Shown here one piece after another: positions 33,768 to 44,671 of a stretch of DNA of 64,000 bases. The notes beneath the pieces were generated by a model, which saw nothing but the letters and a program-made list of their open reading frames with translations, was not told the DNA's origin and ran no database searches. Source of the DNA: Kappaphycus alvarezii. Its lineage: Eukaryota > Rhodophyta > Florideophyceae > Gigartinales > Solieriaceae. Position 1 is the stretch's first letter; each line of letters opens with the position of its first letter. The position numbers were made by a program, and so were the translations under genes. The DNA is taken from the NCBI GenBank assembly GCA_002205965.3, contig NADL03000476.1, positions 124,001 to 188,000 on the forward strand, read 5' to 3'.

Positions 33768-34735
33768 TACACCCAGTCGCCTCAATCCCGAATGGAACAC
33801 CTGGCGTCACTTCAGTAACGACTTGCCCCACGGAAGGCACTTCCTGCCCCGTGGATGCAACCGACCACATGTTCCATATATTCAAATAACCCATAATTTC
33901 CCCAAATCAGGGAATTATATTACTTTCCCAGTCATAATCCGGCTTTTTAGGGTAAATTAAGAGGTAATACTAGTCACCTTCTGGGATATTACCGGCCACA
34001 ACCGACTACATCTTTCAAACATTGAAGCACCTCACATTCCGAATATTAAAGGACCTAAATTTCCGTCCAGTATTGTAAATCAAACCCCGAAGCCTATAGT
34101 CGGACTGCCATGGGCTCTATAGAAACCATTCACTGTAAACGAAAGCCTTCCATCTTCGGGACTCTAAAATAGCTGAAGGCTCTTGCAGTGGAATGCTCTA
34201 CCGGAACTGGGCTAGGGGTGGCCAGCGGAGGCTTGGGGATCGACAGAAGGTGCGAGTGTCAAGGAAAGGGAGAACGTATATGGCTAGAGGGGGCGAATTG
34301 AGGGATGGTCAGGCGTTGGGTTGGTTGATACCTTTTACTGTATTGCTACAGCTCTACAGCTAACCTTACATAGAACTCCTGCAACATCTAATGCACAGTA
34401 GTGAGCTTAGAGTAAAGGGATACGGTTACAGCCTCTTCGAGTAAACTCAATAAGTCTCACAACGTCAAATAAAATCAATACAAACCCTAAAAATGCAACA
34501 ACGAAGCATAAAGAACATGATAGCAGTGCCATCTCGACTTACAACTGTTCCAGTATATCTATCTTAGCTTTCACAGTAGTTTTAGTCTAGAGTAACTACC
34601 ATAGAACTACCTAGGAGTAGAATAGAACTCAGTGTAACCGCAGTAGAACACAATAAAGCCATGCAAATCTAGAAAAGAAAGCGCAAAGGCGCTGCGTGTA
34701 GTAATTGATTGTTCCAAATGCTTCTCTAGAACGGA
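33768..34735. other. Region without recognisable gene
   Basis: About 970 bp with no long or conserved reading frame and no family resemblance that I can support. Confidence 0.5.
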
Positions 34736-34777
34736 TATATCTTCCAAGAGTGACACAGCCAGACCTTTTCCCCTTTT
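34736..34777 (+). mobile_element. Diverged retroposon scrap
   Basis: GGATATATCTTCCAAGAGTG followed by a diverged end CCAGACCTTTTCCCC. GAACG occurs on both sides (34731-34735 and about 34789), but the link is weak. Confidence 0.5.
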
Positions 34778-34794
34778 CGCTTTGAACGCTGAGT

Positions 34795-35010
34795 TTAAGA
34801 CCCATTTGCTTGTTCAGTTACATTGGCTTGCTCAACTTGTGAGGCCCTCCCTCTTTCAGCACACTCCGTCAGAAACATTTTCAAGCCCGCAACACACTCC
34901 CCCGTCGGCTCTCCACGATATCTGATGAATAGTTGCTGCAGCGTGGCGATTGTAGGGGGCGTTGAAACGTTTTCGTCTTCAATAATTCCCTGCACAAATT
35001 TCTTCACGAG
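34795..35010 (-). CDS. Unknown C-terminal ORF fragment
   Basis: About 70 codons on the - strand ending at the stop near 34795: VKKFVQGIIEDENVSTPP, then LQQLFIRYRG. It is open up to the edge of element E at 35016, so it looks like the C-terminus of a gene truncated by that insertion. Helical and charged; family not recognised. It may also be a chance frame. Confidence 0.35.
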   Translation of the reverse strand, partial: LVKKFVQGIIEDENVSTPPTIATLQQLFIRYRGEPTGECVAGLKMFLTECAERGRASQVEQANVTEQANGS

Positions 35011-35015
35011 GTCCC

Positions 35016-36417
35016 TGTAATACAGAAAATGGTCCTCCCCTCATGTAATACAGAAAATGGTCCTCCCTTCATGTATCCCTTCATGTAATACAGGAAATGG
35101 TCCTCCCTTCGTGTAATCCAGCAACCTACAACGATCCCGCCCCTAACTCCTCCCACCGTCATTTCCAAATTTACTTCCATTTTATCTAGATATTTTTATA
35201 CTGTATTTAGCCCTCTGAATCGACCCCGAATCAAGTTCCTTTTCCCTTTTAGCTTACTTCCTCCTCCAAATTCACCTTTTTTGAGAAGAAGGGCGCAAAG
35301 GCACTACTGCAAAATCCCTTGCAGATTTATTTTACCTATTCCTAATCTATAGAACCTGCCCCGGGAGCCTATTTAAACCCCTTTATTCCAAGTTCCAAAT
35401 GTCCCCGATCATTTTACTCATCATCCCTCCCCCCAAAACACCCTACATTGCCTCTCATTCCCCACCGTCTATCAGAATGAACAACCTTCGCCCCTCCGCC
35501 CCCATCACCAAAAGCCGCCCCTCTCGCCCCATCAACGGCCTAGCCCTAATGAATAGTGGGCCAACAGACTACGACGACTACTTCAGGAGGATGGACCGTG
35601 AGCGTGTTCGGGAGTGGGTTCGTCGGCACTTCTTGGAGGAGGCGGAGGAGGAGTAGTCAGAGGGGACTGAGTCGGACGTGGAGGGATCCGAGGATGAGGA
35701 AGACTTTGTAGCTCCGTGGGAACCGATGGTGTATAATCGTGGGGAAGTTGCTGTGGGGGATGGAGGGGATAGTGAGGGCGTGATCGTCATCTCGGATTCT
35801 TCGGATGGGGTTGGCGCGGAGGCTGAGGGTCGCGAGGAAGAATTGGAGGATCTTGATATGTCTGATGAGGCCATTTATCATTATGAGCCTTCGAGGGAAT
35901 TTGTAGGGATTGCATTGAGAGTATGGATATTTTGGAGGGGTTATTTGGTTCTGATCTTGAGAAAAACGACTGTGAGGAGTAGATACAGATATTTTCCTTG
36001 ATAATATCTTCCCTCTGGCCAGTGACATCCACAAGATGCCCTTTTTTGCGTTTTATGGTATTTAGTATGTTTGATTGAGACTTTAGGATTAGCCGAAAAG
36101 TCTACATAAGCTGAGTAAAGTGCTTCCTCTTTGAGAGGTCAAGCAAGTTGGCAGACAACTTCAAGCCCAGTCCCAAATAGTTAGGAAGTTGAGAGTCCAC
36201 TTCAGACCCAAGAAACATTTATTTTACCCTAGTCACTAAGCATAGGTGGTAGACCCTGCCCCTTTCATACTTGCTTGTAGCCCATTCAACTGTCTTCCCT
36301 ATCCACTCCTTTACGTTCGTTCAACTATACCGCGGTAGCACTTTTTTCGCTTGCAACACCTCCTTCTTGGGGTAGTTGGTTCTGAATATCTCTTCTCCCG
36401 ACGATTTACCCCTATCA
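35016..36417 (+). repeat. 5' LTR of element E
   Basis: Starts with 28-bp tandem repeats (35016-35043, 35044-35071 and 35084-35111), like the solo LTR at 4875-6406. TATTTAAA near 35370 is a likely TATA box about 100 bp before the acidic ORF. It ends CCCCTATCA, then the leader starts TTTGGTACTCTTGTGGAGG. Confidence 0.8.
35477..35960 (+). pseudogene. Acidic ORF in the 5' LTR of element E
   Basis: Begins MNNLRPSAPITKS at 35477, with DDYFRRMDRERVREWVRRHF, then EEAEEE and an in-frame TAG at 35654-35656. The same frame goes on with EGSEDEEDFVAPWEP, a Val/Ile-Ser-Asp-Ser-Ser patch (VIVISDSSDG) and more Glu/Asp. The tail homologous to SMDILEELFGSDLE of the other copies is in another frame near 35920. 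Basic N-terminus, acidic middle, short conserved end; no known domain. ISDSSD resembles a SUMO-interacting or acidic activation patch, which is speculation. Confidence 0.6.
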
Positions 36418-36505
36418 TTTGGTACTCTTGTGGAGGGGGTTGCACCCGAGGTATCCGAGTTGAGCAGTATTAGGGAACACTTCGGGGGATTTCTTTTCTG
36501 TAATC

Positions 36506-37430
36506 ATGGATCTCAACGCTGCTCGTATAACGTTCACAGGGGCAAGAATGAAGACGTTGAGGAGTTTCCTTGTACATATGTCAACGTTGTGATGCGTGAG
36601 AAGAGCGATGAAGGGAAGGCCGAAAGTATCTTCGCCTATCTTCACGGTAACGCAAAGCACAAATATAAGTCCAAGTTTATCAACGTGTGGTCTCTTAACG
36701 GGAATGGGCGTAACTTCGGTGAGGTATGTGAGTGGCTTGTGAAAGAGTATGCTAAGGAGGTAGAACCAGATGAGATGGTTCGTACCGCCATAGAGGCCCG
36801 GCTCAACTTAGACGATTTTTTAAGCTCATTGGTATACTTGTGTGATCTCTATGAAAAGGCTGGGTTCAACGCCCAAGCCAAGTACGGAATGCTCCGTAAG
36901 GCGGCGATGGGGGATAAGCAGCTATCCGATTTCCTCCTCATCAAGGGCCCTCACACCTTTAATAAACTGAAGGGTACCATAGTAAAATTTGTCAAAAATT
37001 CGGAGACGTTTCAGTCACTAAGTGAAGTACCGAGGGAAACCCGTACATCTTTGCCGATCTTACATCCTGAAAAGAATTATCAAAGGCCGGCTACTAGCGC
37101 AGCAGCATTAGAATCAGGCAGGGGGATGTCAAAATCTTGGAAGAAAGGTTGGAAACCCGATCTGATAATCGACTTGACATGATAGCCTCGCAGTTGGAAA
37201 GCCTTACTCTTATCATTAAGAAGAACCAGTATGGGGCCCCAAGGCTCCAGAAGTCTGTTCCTACTGTCACAAGCCTGGACACTTTGAAAATAGGTGTCCT
37301 GATAATCCACACAGAATCACTCGTTGTGGAAAGTGCGGACGTTACGGGCATCATGAAGGTAACTGCTGGTCTAAAGACAACAGAAGAGCAAATTTATCGG
37401 ACGCACGGAGCGCGTCAGGACCACAGATGA
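36506..37430 (+). pseudogene. Element E gag
   Basis: The ATG at 36506 opens MDLNAARI. One G is missing in a G run near 36540 relative to copy F, shifting the frame. The rest closely matches A: SIFAYLHGNAKHKYKSKF, MVRTAIEARLNLDDFLSS. A second frameshift near 37115 precedes the zinc-knuckle region, which is readable only in pieces (for example CGKCGRYGHHEGNC in an alternative frame). Confidence 0.8.
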
Positions 37431-38332
37431 AAATCTTACAAAACAGAAAGGATCACAAGTTGACGGATGCCGGTAACGTATCCATCGCGGAAGAAATCAG
37501 TCAAGTCAATGTGACAAAAAGGGATGGGGAAGGGAACATTTTATCGAAAAAACCTAGGCTAGATTATGGAATGCTGGAACATATCCCAGCACCTGTACCT
37601 CCTCGAACCAAGAGGTCTGATCAAGTTGTTCCAGGAGTGGGAGTCACTCCGGCCAAGAAGACGAGAAAGAGTAAGAAATTTAAGAATATCCCGAAGGACG
37701 TACTAGAATATGTGAAGAAGTACAATTTGGTGGCTGAGCTTGCATCGGCCCCAACTGGGATAACGTTTGGTCAACTTTTGAGGGGCGACGCAGAGGACGC
37801 GAGAAAAGAACTCAAAAAAATTATCAGGTCTAATAAGTCCGCTAAGGGTAAGAAATTGTTCCTTCAATCGGCCTCGACAACACCCAGACGTCTTAAACTA
37901 GTACCAGTCAAAGTATTGGGAATGCAAAACCAAGCTCTTTTCGATTCGGGCGCTGTTCCAAACCTTATTGCAGAAACTTTGGTGACAGATCTAGGTCTTG
38001 AAATTATTCCAATTACTCGAAGAATAACTGTGGCGGATGGAACCATATCAAAATGCATGGGCACTGTTGACAAGGTTTCCGTGTTCTTTGGGGACTCTAA
38101 AGTTGATGTAGACTTTCTTGTCATGCCTGATCTCCCTTTTGATGCAATCATTGGCTGCCCTACCATGGAAAGATTAGGGACCTGCATTGACCTGGGCAAC
38201 CAAATCGTTTCAGTTAATGTTGACGCCAGAACCGTGAAGATGCCCCTGGATTTCGACAAAAGCACACATCCGGTAGATTTGAAAGAAACGGACAGTGAAG
38301 ATTTCACTTCTAGCTATGACAGCGAAGATTAA
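37427..38332 (+). CDS. Element E protease region
   Basis: An open frame of 301 codons starting MKILQNRKDHKLTDAG. After a basic linker the protease appears with LKLVPVKVLGMQNQALFDSG (DSGA active site near residue 170) and FLVMPDLPFDAIIGCPTMER (second conserved block). It ends with an acidic stretch and a TAA where A has an open frame. This is the cleanest protease of this family in the window. Confidence 0.82.
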   Translation: MKILQNRKDHKLTDAGNVSIAEEISQVNVTKRDGEGNILSKKPRLDYGMLEHIPAPVPPRTKRSDQVVPGVGVTPAKKTRKSKKFKNIPKDVLEYVKKYNLVAELASAPTGITFGQLLRGDAEDARKELKKIIRSNKSAKGKKLFLQSASTTPRRLKLVPVKVLGMQNQALFDSGAVPNLIAETLVTDLGLEIIPITRRITVADGTISKCMGTVDKVSVFFGDSKVDVDFLVMPDLPFDAIIGCPTMERLGTCIDLGNQIVSVNVDARTVKMPLDFDKSTHPVDLKETDSEDFTSSYDSED

Positions 38333-39420
38333 GAACCAACTAACACTTTCGGAAGTGGAGAAGGGTACGCTCGGGGGATACTGAACATGGCATGGGATGA
38401 TTATAATTCTGGGTTTGAAACAGATGACGACTGGAATTCTGGGGTAGGCGTGACACCTGAATGTGTTTCTCTTTGCGATAATATCGAATCAAAGGACGGA
38501 ATTCGGAGCATGAAAGAAGAATAACAATTGCAAGGAAAACAGGAATATATCGGATTCCATATCTGAAGATGTGAGCACGCCGGAAGAAGTCCTTCAAAAT
38601 TTGGAGGGAGAGGCTCGAGAAGAAGACCAGCGCCAAATGGCATAAATTCAAGAAAAAGTACAGCACCTTACAGCCCCCGCCTCAATGAAAATATCCGACA
38701 TTTTAACATCTTCCGAAGTAATTGCATGGAGCGCTTCCGATCTAAGACAAGCAAGTGTACCAGTCACTCACTCATTTGAACTTACCGATACTGAACTAAT
38801 TTACCACAGGCCTGGACGAAAACCGCCAAAATATGACCAATTTATCTCAGAGAATGTTACAAGTATGCTGGAAAATGATATTATACTGCCAGTTTCATCC
38901 CCGTGGTCATTTCCAGTTGTGGTAACACCAAAGAAAGATGAGAAACTTCGCTTTTGCGTCGATTACCGACAACTGAACCAGATAATGATACCCGATCGAT
39001 TTCCGATTCCAAATACGGAGGAAATCCTCGAGGACTTGAAGGACGGGAGATACTTCACCTCAATTGATCTTTACACTGGTTATTGGCAGATTCCATTGGA
39101 TGAAAAGTGTAAGGAAAATACAACCTTTACCTGCAAAGCCGGTACATTCAGGTTCGAAGTGATGCTTTTTTGTCTCAGGAATGCGCCAGCTATGTTCCAA
39201 AGAATGATGAACGAGGTTTTGAAAGGACTTCCATTTGCTAGAGTTTATATCGATGATGTGGTAGTATTCTCAAAAACCTTGGATCAGCACATATCGCATG
39301 TCAAGACTGTGGTGGAGAGGATATCTGCGTACAGCCTGAAAATTAAGCTATGCAAATGCTTCTCTGTGAAAACTTCTATCCAATTACTCGGTCATAACCT
39401 CGATTAAGAGGGAATTAAAG
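38333..39420 (+). pseudogene. Element E linker and reverse transcriptase
   Basis: 38333-38680 is a decayed acidic linker. From 38685: KISDILTSSEVIAWSASDLR, then RFCVDYRQLNQ, YFTSIDLYTGYWQIPL, FARVYIDDVVVFS (YIDD intact). The MPFGLMNAPATF box of A is altered here to MLFCLRNAPAMF. A stop follows LLGHNLD. Confidence 0.83.
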
Positions 39421-39559
39421 TGGATACAGAGAAAACGAAAAAATCAAGTTGGCACCAAGGTCCGCTTCAAAGACGGAGGTCCGAAGCTTCTTAGGACTGG
39501 CCTCATATTACAGAAGATTTATCAAAGATTTCGCCAAGACACTGCAGCACAGTTACATT

Positions 39560-41300
39560 CCAGCACTATGAAGAACGGAAAATTTTACTGGAACAAGGAA
39601 ATGGAAACTGCATTTGAGGAGCTTAAAAATAAGCTATGTGTCACCTCAGTCCTCATGTACCCAGATTTGAAGAGACCATTTGTTGTGGAAACAGATGCAT
39701 CAGAACGGTCTTTGGGTGCCGTTTTGTCCCAAAAAAAGATGAAAACGGAAGACTACACCCTGTTCAATTCGCAGTCGCACTCTGAATGATGCGTAAAAGA
39801 GATACTCAGTCTTCGAGAAAGAAGCGCTAGCTGTCGCCTTCGCACTGAAAAAGTTCCGCGTGTACCTTGTATCACTCGAGAAATTTGTCTTGATAACTGA
39901 TCACCAGGCACTTAACACAGCATTTCAGAAGAAAGATGTACATCACCGCTTAGCTCGATGGCTCGACGTTTTCGCAGAGTACCGGTTTGAAATTGTGTAT
40001 AGGCCCGGACGCAATAATCAGCCTGCCGATTACCTATCCCGCTTGAGGGATGCACTGAGTCCAAATGAAAAAGCTTCCCAGGACGTCGTAGGAGTTGTCG
40101 AGGTGCAAGTTACGAACAAAAAAGAGTACGAATCTTATATTAACGGGCTAATTAAATTCCTGGATGGACTAGAAATGAGAAAGGTTGATTTTGAACACAG
40201 AAATTGGGTACGCAGGAAACAAAAGGCCTTTACATTGTGGAATGAGAAACTCTTCCGACACGCAAAAGCCGGTCCTCGACTAGTGGCCCCTATGAAAGAA
40301 AGAATGAAGATCTTGACGACTTTTCATGATGAGTTAGGGCATTGGGATCTCGAAAAAACCAAAAATTTCATTATGGGGAGATTCTGGTGGCCCAGTATCC
40401 ATAAGAACGTCTATAATTTCGTGAAAAGCTGTGACAACTGTCAAAAATTCACTCCAATACGAAATTATATGACAAATCTAAGCTTTCCAGTTTCCGGTCT
40501 CTTTGAAACCTTCTCAATTGACTTTGCCGGCCCATTCAAGGAAACCTTTCGGAAACAAATCGGGAAACAAATAGCAGTTGCAGTTGAGGAGGCAAATGCT
40601 GAGGTGGTCCTGAGATTCATCGAAAAAGAAATAATTGAACCGTTTGGTCATCCAAAAAGGATCATCCCGGATAACGCCCTTTGTTTTACTGCAACTTCAC
40701 TGCTTCGTTTTTTGGAAGAGGAAGGTATTCAGCTGAAGACAGTTCTCCTTACGCTCCTATGTCAAACGGTAAAGCGGAGAGGATAGTTGGAACGTCAAAC
40801 GATCAATATCGAAAACTATGTCGGAGAATGAAATCCAGTGGGAAGATGCCTTACCAAAAGTGTTATACGGCTATCGTCGAAGAAGAGGAAGAAGTGGACG
40901 TCACCATTCGAGCTAATGTACGGAAGGGCTCCTAGAATGTTACAGAGAGATATGGAAACAAATATATCGATGAAGAGAGTAGAGAAGTCGAACTACTGGC
41001 CACAGAAGGCTGGAGATCACACTGCGCGTAACACAGACAAGAAATGAGGGTGCAGAGCATCCAGTCCAACCTTTACGATCGGCTCTAGAGTACTTGTAAT
41101 ACATGAAAAAGCAATGCAACAGGCTGTGAAGTGGACGGCCGTCCAAACAAAGTACTCGAATCCTTGCGTCGTCACGGAGGAAAGACACCCGCACTATAAG
41201 CTTTGTTCAAGCTCAGGAAGAGATCAAGGAGGGCCATCCATGCACGTCGTCTAGTCCCTTACCATCAGAGATCTGAAGAATTCCTTCTCACACAGGACTA
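39560..41300 (+). pseudogene. Element E RNase H and integrase
   Basis: RNase H parts at 39568-39789 (VVETDASERSLGAVLSQ) and 39860-40060 (FVLITDHQALNTAF). The integrase zinc-binding region has HDELGHWDLEKTKNF and CDNCQKF, then FSIDFAGPF (Asp), RIIPDNALCF (Asp) and, after frame changes near 40750, PMSNGKAERIVG (Glu). All three core residues can be placed but in different frames. Confidence 0.82.
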
Positions 41301-42398
41301 TGCGCAACCACGGGGCATACTCATCTTTAACTATAGAATGATTCCTATGGGAGTAAAAAGGGCCTGGGAATGGATCATCTCGATTACGCGTGACTACTAC
41401 GAACTCCACGTAATCGTCCATTTCTACATTAATATATGCTATGTTTTCGTACGTTGAACGGACCATTGCTACCTCAAGAAGATTTCCGACTATTGATCAG
41501 AATTCTATTCTCATTCCAAAACGGAAGGTTCACGGAAGCAGGTCCAGAGTTTGTGGAAGTCATATATCATTACTCTATAGGAAGGTATGGAATGGTAGCT
41601 ATCGGAGACTTGTCGCAAACATATCTGAACATTATCCGTCCGGTTTACGTATTTCTTAAGAACAACCAAGATGTGCGACTGAGAGGTTACAGCTTGCCCC
41701 CTGATATGGAATATCGACTGGTCCCATATCCTCTATGGGAACCTTACGTTGCTCCGCTCAGAAACACAACCTCAGCCAAAGACCAGGATCCTCCCGAGGC
41801 CGTGATGATGATACGAGCTGGACCATCAAGTGATCGGGGCGGATCATCGAAGAGAGCAAGGCGTCGGGAGCAGCGAGGAAGATCGCCAAGAAGATCGCCT
41901 CAAACACCGCCTAGTCTCCCAGGGGGAAACTATGCATCCTTAATTATTGGACGGCTGCCAATTAGACGTTGGCTTCGCGAAATGACAGAGGACCCACGAG
42001 AAGCAGAAGTAATTTCCTTTTTTGCAATTAGTATTTGCATGTGCTTCCAGACCATTCACGGGGCGCACCTTACTCGTGAGGACTCAGTCCTTATGTTGCG
42101 AGTTTTTTTCTCCTTCAGATACCCGTTTCTGGATCCGTTGCCAGAAAAGTTTGCATACTACGTTTATTACCTCACATTTGGAAGGTTTGGAGAAGTGAAA
42201 CGGGAGGAGCTCATTAGAGAACACTATGAAACCATACGCCGAATCTACGAAACTCTTGACCAAGGAGATGAGCCGGTCATCGCACGATACACACTCTCTC
42301 ATCATATTGGAAATGAGCTACTACCATATCCTTATAGTGAACCCTATACTCTCCCTGATGAATGGATAGAACTCCCACAAGAACAACAAGAGCATTGA
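41300..42398 (+). pseudogene. Post-integrase extension of element E: tandem pair of an unknown domain
   Basis: Follows the integrase tail HARRLVPYHQR. A one-base deletion near 41440 is the only frame break; the frame from there to the TGA at 42396-42398 is open. Domain 1 (about 41353-41753) and domain 2 (about 41963-42353) share CFxxxxGxxLxxED, FSF, GRxGxV, an IR/RIY element and PYPxxEPY. The linker is rich in Arg, Ser and Pro. Conservation with element A while the linker differs suggests that both domains were under constraint. Function unknown; it occupies the env position but has no visible signal peptide or membrane anchor. Confidence 0.82.
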
Positions 42399-42433
42399 GA
42401 ACGAGACGGGACGTTCGACCTAAGTCCGGGGGG

Positions 42434-43916
42434 TGTTAGGCGCAGATTTTTTTTGTCGCCGTCATCTACAGGCCTATAGTTTACTGTACTACCTCTCCTT
42501 GTCCAAATTTTCTTATAGTTCCGGTCCTTCCTCGTCTCCCTGAACCTCGCTTATCATTACCGCGGTCCTCTCCAAATTTACTTCCATTTTATCTAGATAT
42601 TTTATACTGTATCTACCCTCTGAATCGATCCCGAATCAAGTTCTTTTCCCTTTTTGCTTACCTCCTCCTCCAAATTCGTTTTTTTGAGAAAAAGGGCGCA
42701 AATGCACTACTACAAAATCCCTTGCAGATTTATTTCACCTATTCCTAATCGATAGAACCTGCCCCGGGAGCCTATTTAAACCTCTTTATTCCAAGTCTCA
42801 AACGTCCCTGAACATTTTACTCATCACCCTCTCCCCCACACACCCAAAACACCCTCTATCCTCCGTCTACAGTCATTTACAACCAAAATGAAGAACCTTC
42901 GCCCCTCCGCCCCCATCACCAAAAACCGCCCCTCTCGCCCCTTAAACGGCCTTGCGCTCGCAGTATATGGCCCGACGGACGCAGACGACTACCTGCGACG
43001 GCAAACTAAGAAGAAGATAATAGAGTTCGTCCGCAAGCTCTTCGTCGAGGATGAGGCCGAGGAGGTACCGAGGGTCAGGAGTGGGACATCGAGGAGGGAG
43101 CTGGGGAGACCTTTGAGGAGTGGGTAGCCCCTGGATTGGTCTATGAGGTTAATAACGAGGAGGACGGGGAGGATGAGGTTGAAGAGGAGGATGAGGATGA
43201 GGAGGAAGAGGAGGAAGAGGAGGATGACGAGGACGAGGACGAGTTGGATGAGGGAAATGGGGCACGGAAAGTGTTGTACTGGTGGGGCCTGGACTGGAGA
43301 GTATGGATCAAGTGGTGCCGACGCTGGAACCGGATGGATATATCTTTAGTAGTTTAGATATCTCCCAGGAGGGAATAGAGAGCTGTAAGCCATTCGCAGA
43401 TATTCTTGGGGACTGCTTGGACAGCATGGATATTTTAGAGGAGTTGTTTGGATCTGATTTAGAATGGGAAATAAGAGGACCTCATTGATTGTTAGTTTCT
43501 TAAGTATCTTTTGTTTAGAGTATGTCATCCGCACAAATTGTTTCTGCGCATTTTCTGGTACCTTCTGTAGTTTTGTTCGGACTTTAGGGGTAGCCAAAAG
43601 TCTATATAAGCTGAGTAAACCGCTTCTTCATGGAGAGGTCAAGCAAGTTGGCAGGCAGCTTCAAACTCAGTCCCAAATAGTTAGGAAGTTGAGAGTCAAC
43701 TTCAGACCCAAAGAGCATTTATTTTACCCTAGTCACTAAGCATAGGTGGTAGACCCTGCCCTTTCAATACTTGCTTGTAGCCCATTCAACTGTCTTCCCT
43801 ATCCACTCCTTTTCGTTCGTTCAACTATACCACAGTAGCACTTTTGCCGCTTGCAACACCTCCTCCTTGGGGTGGTTGGTTCTGAATATCTCTTCTCCCG
43901 ACGATTTACCCTATCA
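42434..43916 (+). repeat. 3' LTR of element E
   Basis: Starts TGTTAGGCGCAG after a G-rich tract and ends CCCTATCA. It lacks the 28-bp repeats of the 5' LTR but matches it from about CCAAATTTACTTCC on. TATTTAAA lies near 42774. Confidence 0.8.
42888..43490 (+). pseudogene. Acidic ORF in the 3' LTR of element E
   Basis: Begins MKNLRPSAPITKN at 42888, then DDYLRRQTKKKIIEFVRKLF. A frameshift near 43070 separates it from EEWVAPGLVYEVNNEED and a long Glu/Asp run (43180-43260, low-complexity GAG/GAT codons). The conserved end SMDILEELFGSDLE is near 43425-43470 in a further frame. A parental protein of roughly 200 residues is implied. Confidence 0.6.
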
Positions 43917-44420
43917 GAGGCCATGTCACGGCAGTGTTCCCGAGATCCATGATAACTCTCGGGGCCGGAGCCTCAGCCCGACGGAAACCAGTGCCCGGTT
44001 CGATGTGTGTACTCCCCATTCCCGACAAGCCATTGGCACGATGGCAGGCGGTTGTCGTGAAACTTTTGGCAAGTCGTGCATCCTCGTTATCACTTCCTTC
44101 GTTACTTGGTCGGAATGGTTTGTTAGGGTTGATGAAGAGTGGGCGGGAAGATGAGGAGGAGCTCTCAGGGTTAAGGGAAACGGCTGAGTAGTGTAGAATC
44201 GCATCATAAAGCTAAGACACCCCGGCCGGGATGGAAATAACAGAACGTTTTCCAGGAGGTACAGTTGACTGGGAGGAGGGAGAATTATGAGAGAGTACGG
44301 CGGTGCAGACGGGAGCCGAGGTCATGATGGTGGCGAAGTTCTATATTTCAAGAAGGGGTCAATGCCTGTGGGGCTTGTAAAGGGGGAGCGAAGACGGATG
44401 ATGGAGTTATATAGCGTTTG
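43917..44420 (-). other. Possible 5' end of a gene, with TATA-like box
   Basis: On the - strand TATATAACTCC near 44415 is followed about 80 bp later by an ATG in context GCCACCATCATGACC. The ORF begins MTSAPVCTAVLSHN and stops after about 40 codons; other frames continue to the edge of element E. I recognise no family. It could be a host gene start or a retroelement leader. Confidence 0.3.
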
Positions 44421-44671
44421 AGAGAATCACACGTGAAGCTAGATGAAGTTAGATTAGGAACAATGGATATTCTCAAAATCAAAGTGAATACTTTATCTCT
44501 GAATACTCTTCACACACTTTCGTGCCTTAGATCTTGTAAATATATTCTATCCCGTTCCGTGAACATCTGAAACAAAATGTACGTGCATTTGTTAAAAAAC
44601 CTGGCGCCGTGGTGGTTGATTGGCTATCAATGTTCTCCTCTTGCAATTATCTTTACTTCGTGTTTTATAAA

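Larger units (their letters stand above)
35016..43916 (+). mobile_element. Ty3/gypsy element E with long ORF-bearing LTRs
   Basis: Internal region (36418-42433) is closely related to element A: same gag start, protease, RT, RNase H, integrase and tandem-domain extension. The LTRs (35016-36417, 42434-43916) are 1.4-1.5 kb, twice the A type, and carry an acidic ORF. Their last 400 bp or so resembles the A LTR. The two LTRs differ strongly at their 5' ends. Flanks GTCCC and GAGGC do not match, so the ends may come from recombination. A purine tract CCGGGGGG precedes the 3' LTR. Confidence 0.88.

Noticed and set aside
43180..43260. GAG/GAT-rich stretch as a plain microsatellite
   Set aside because: It lies at the acidic position of the LTR ORF and the two other copies are acidic there too, so it is low-complexity coding sequence.
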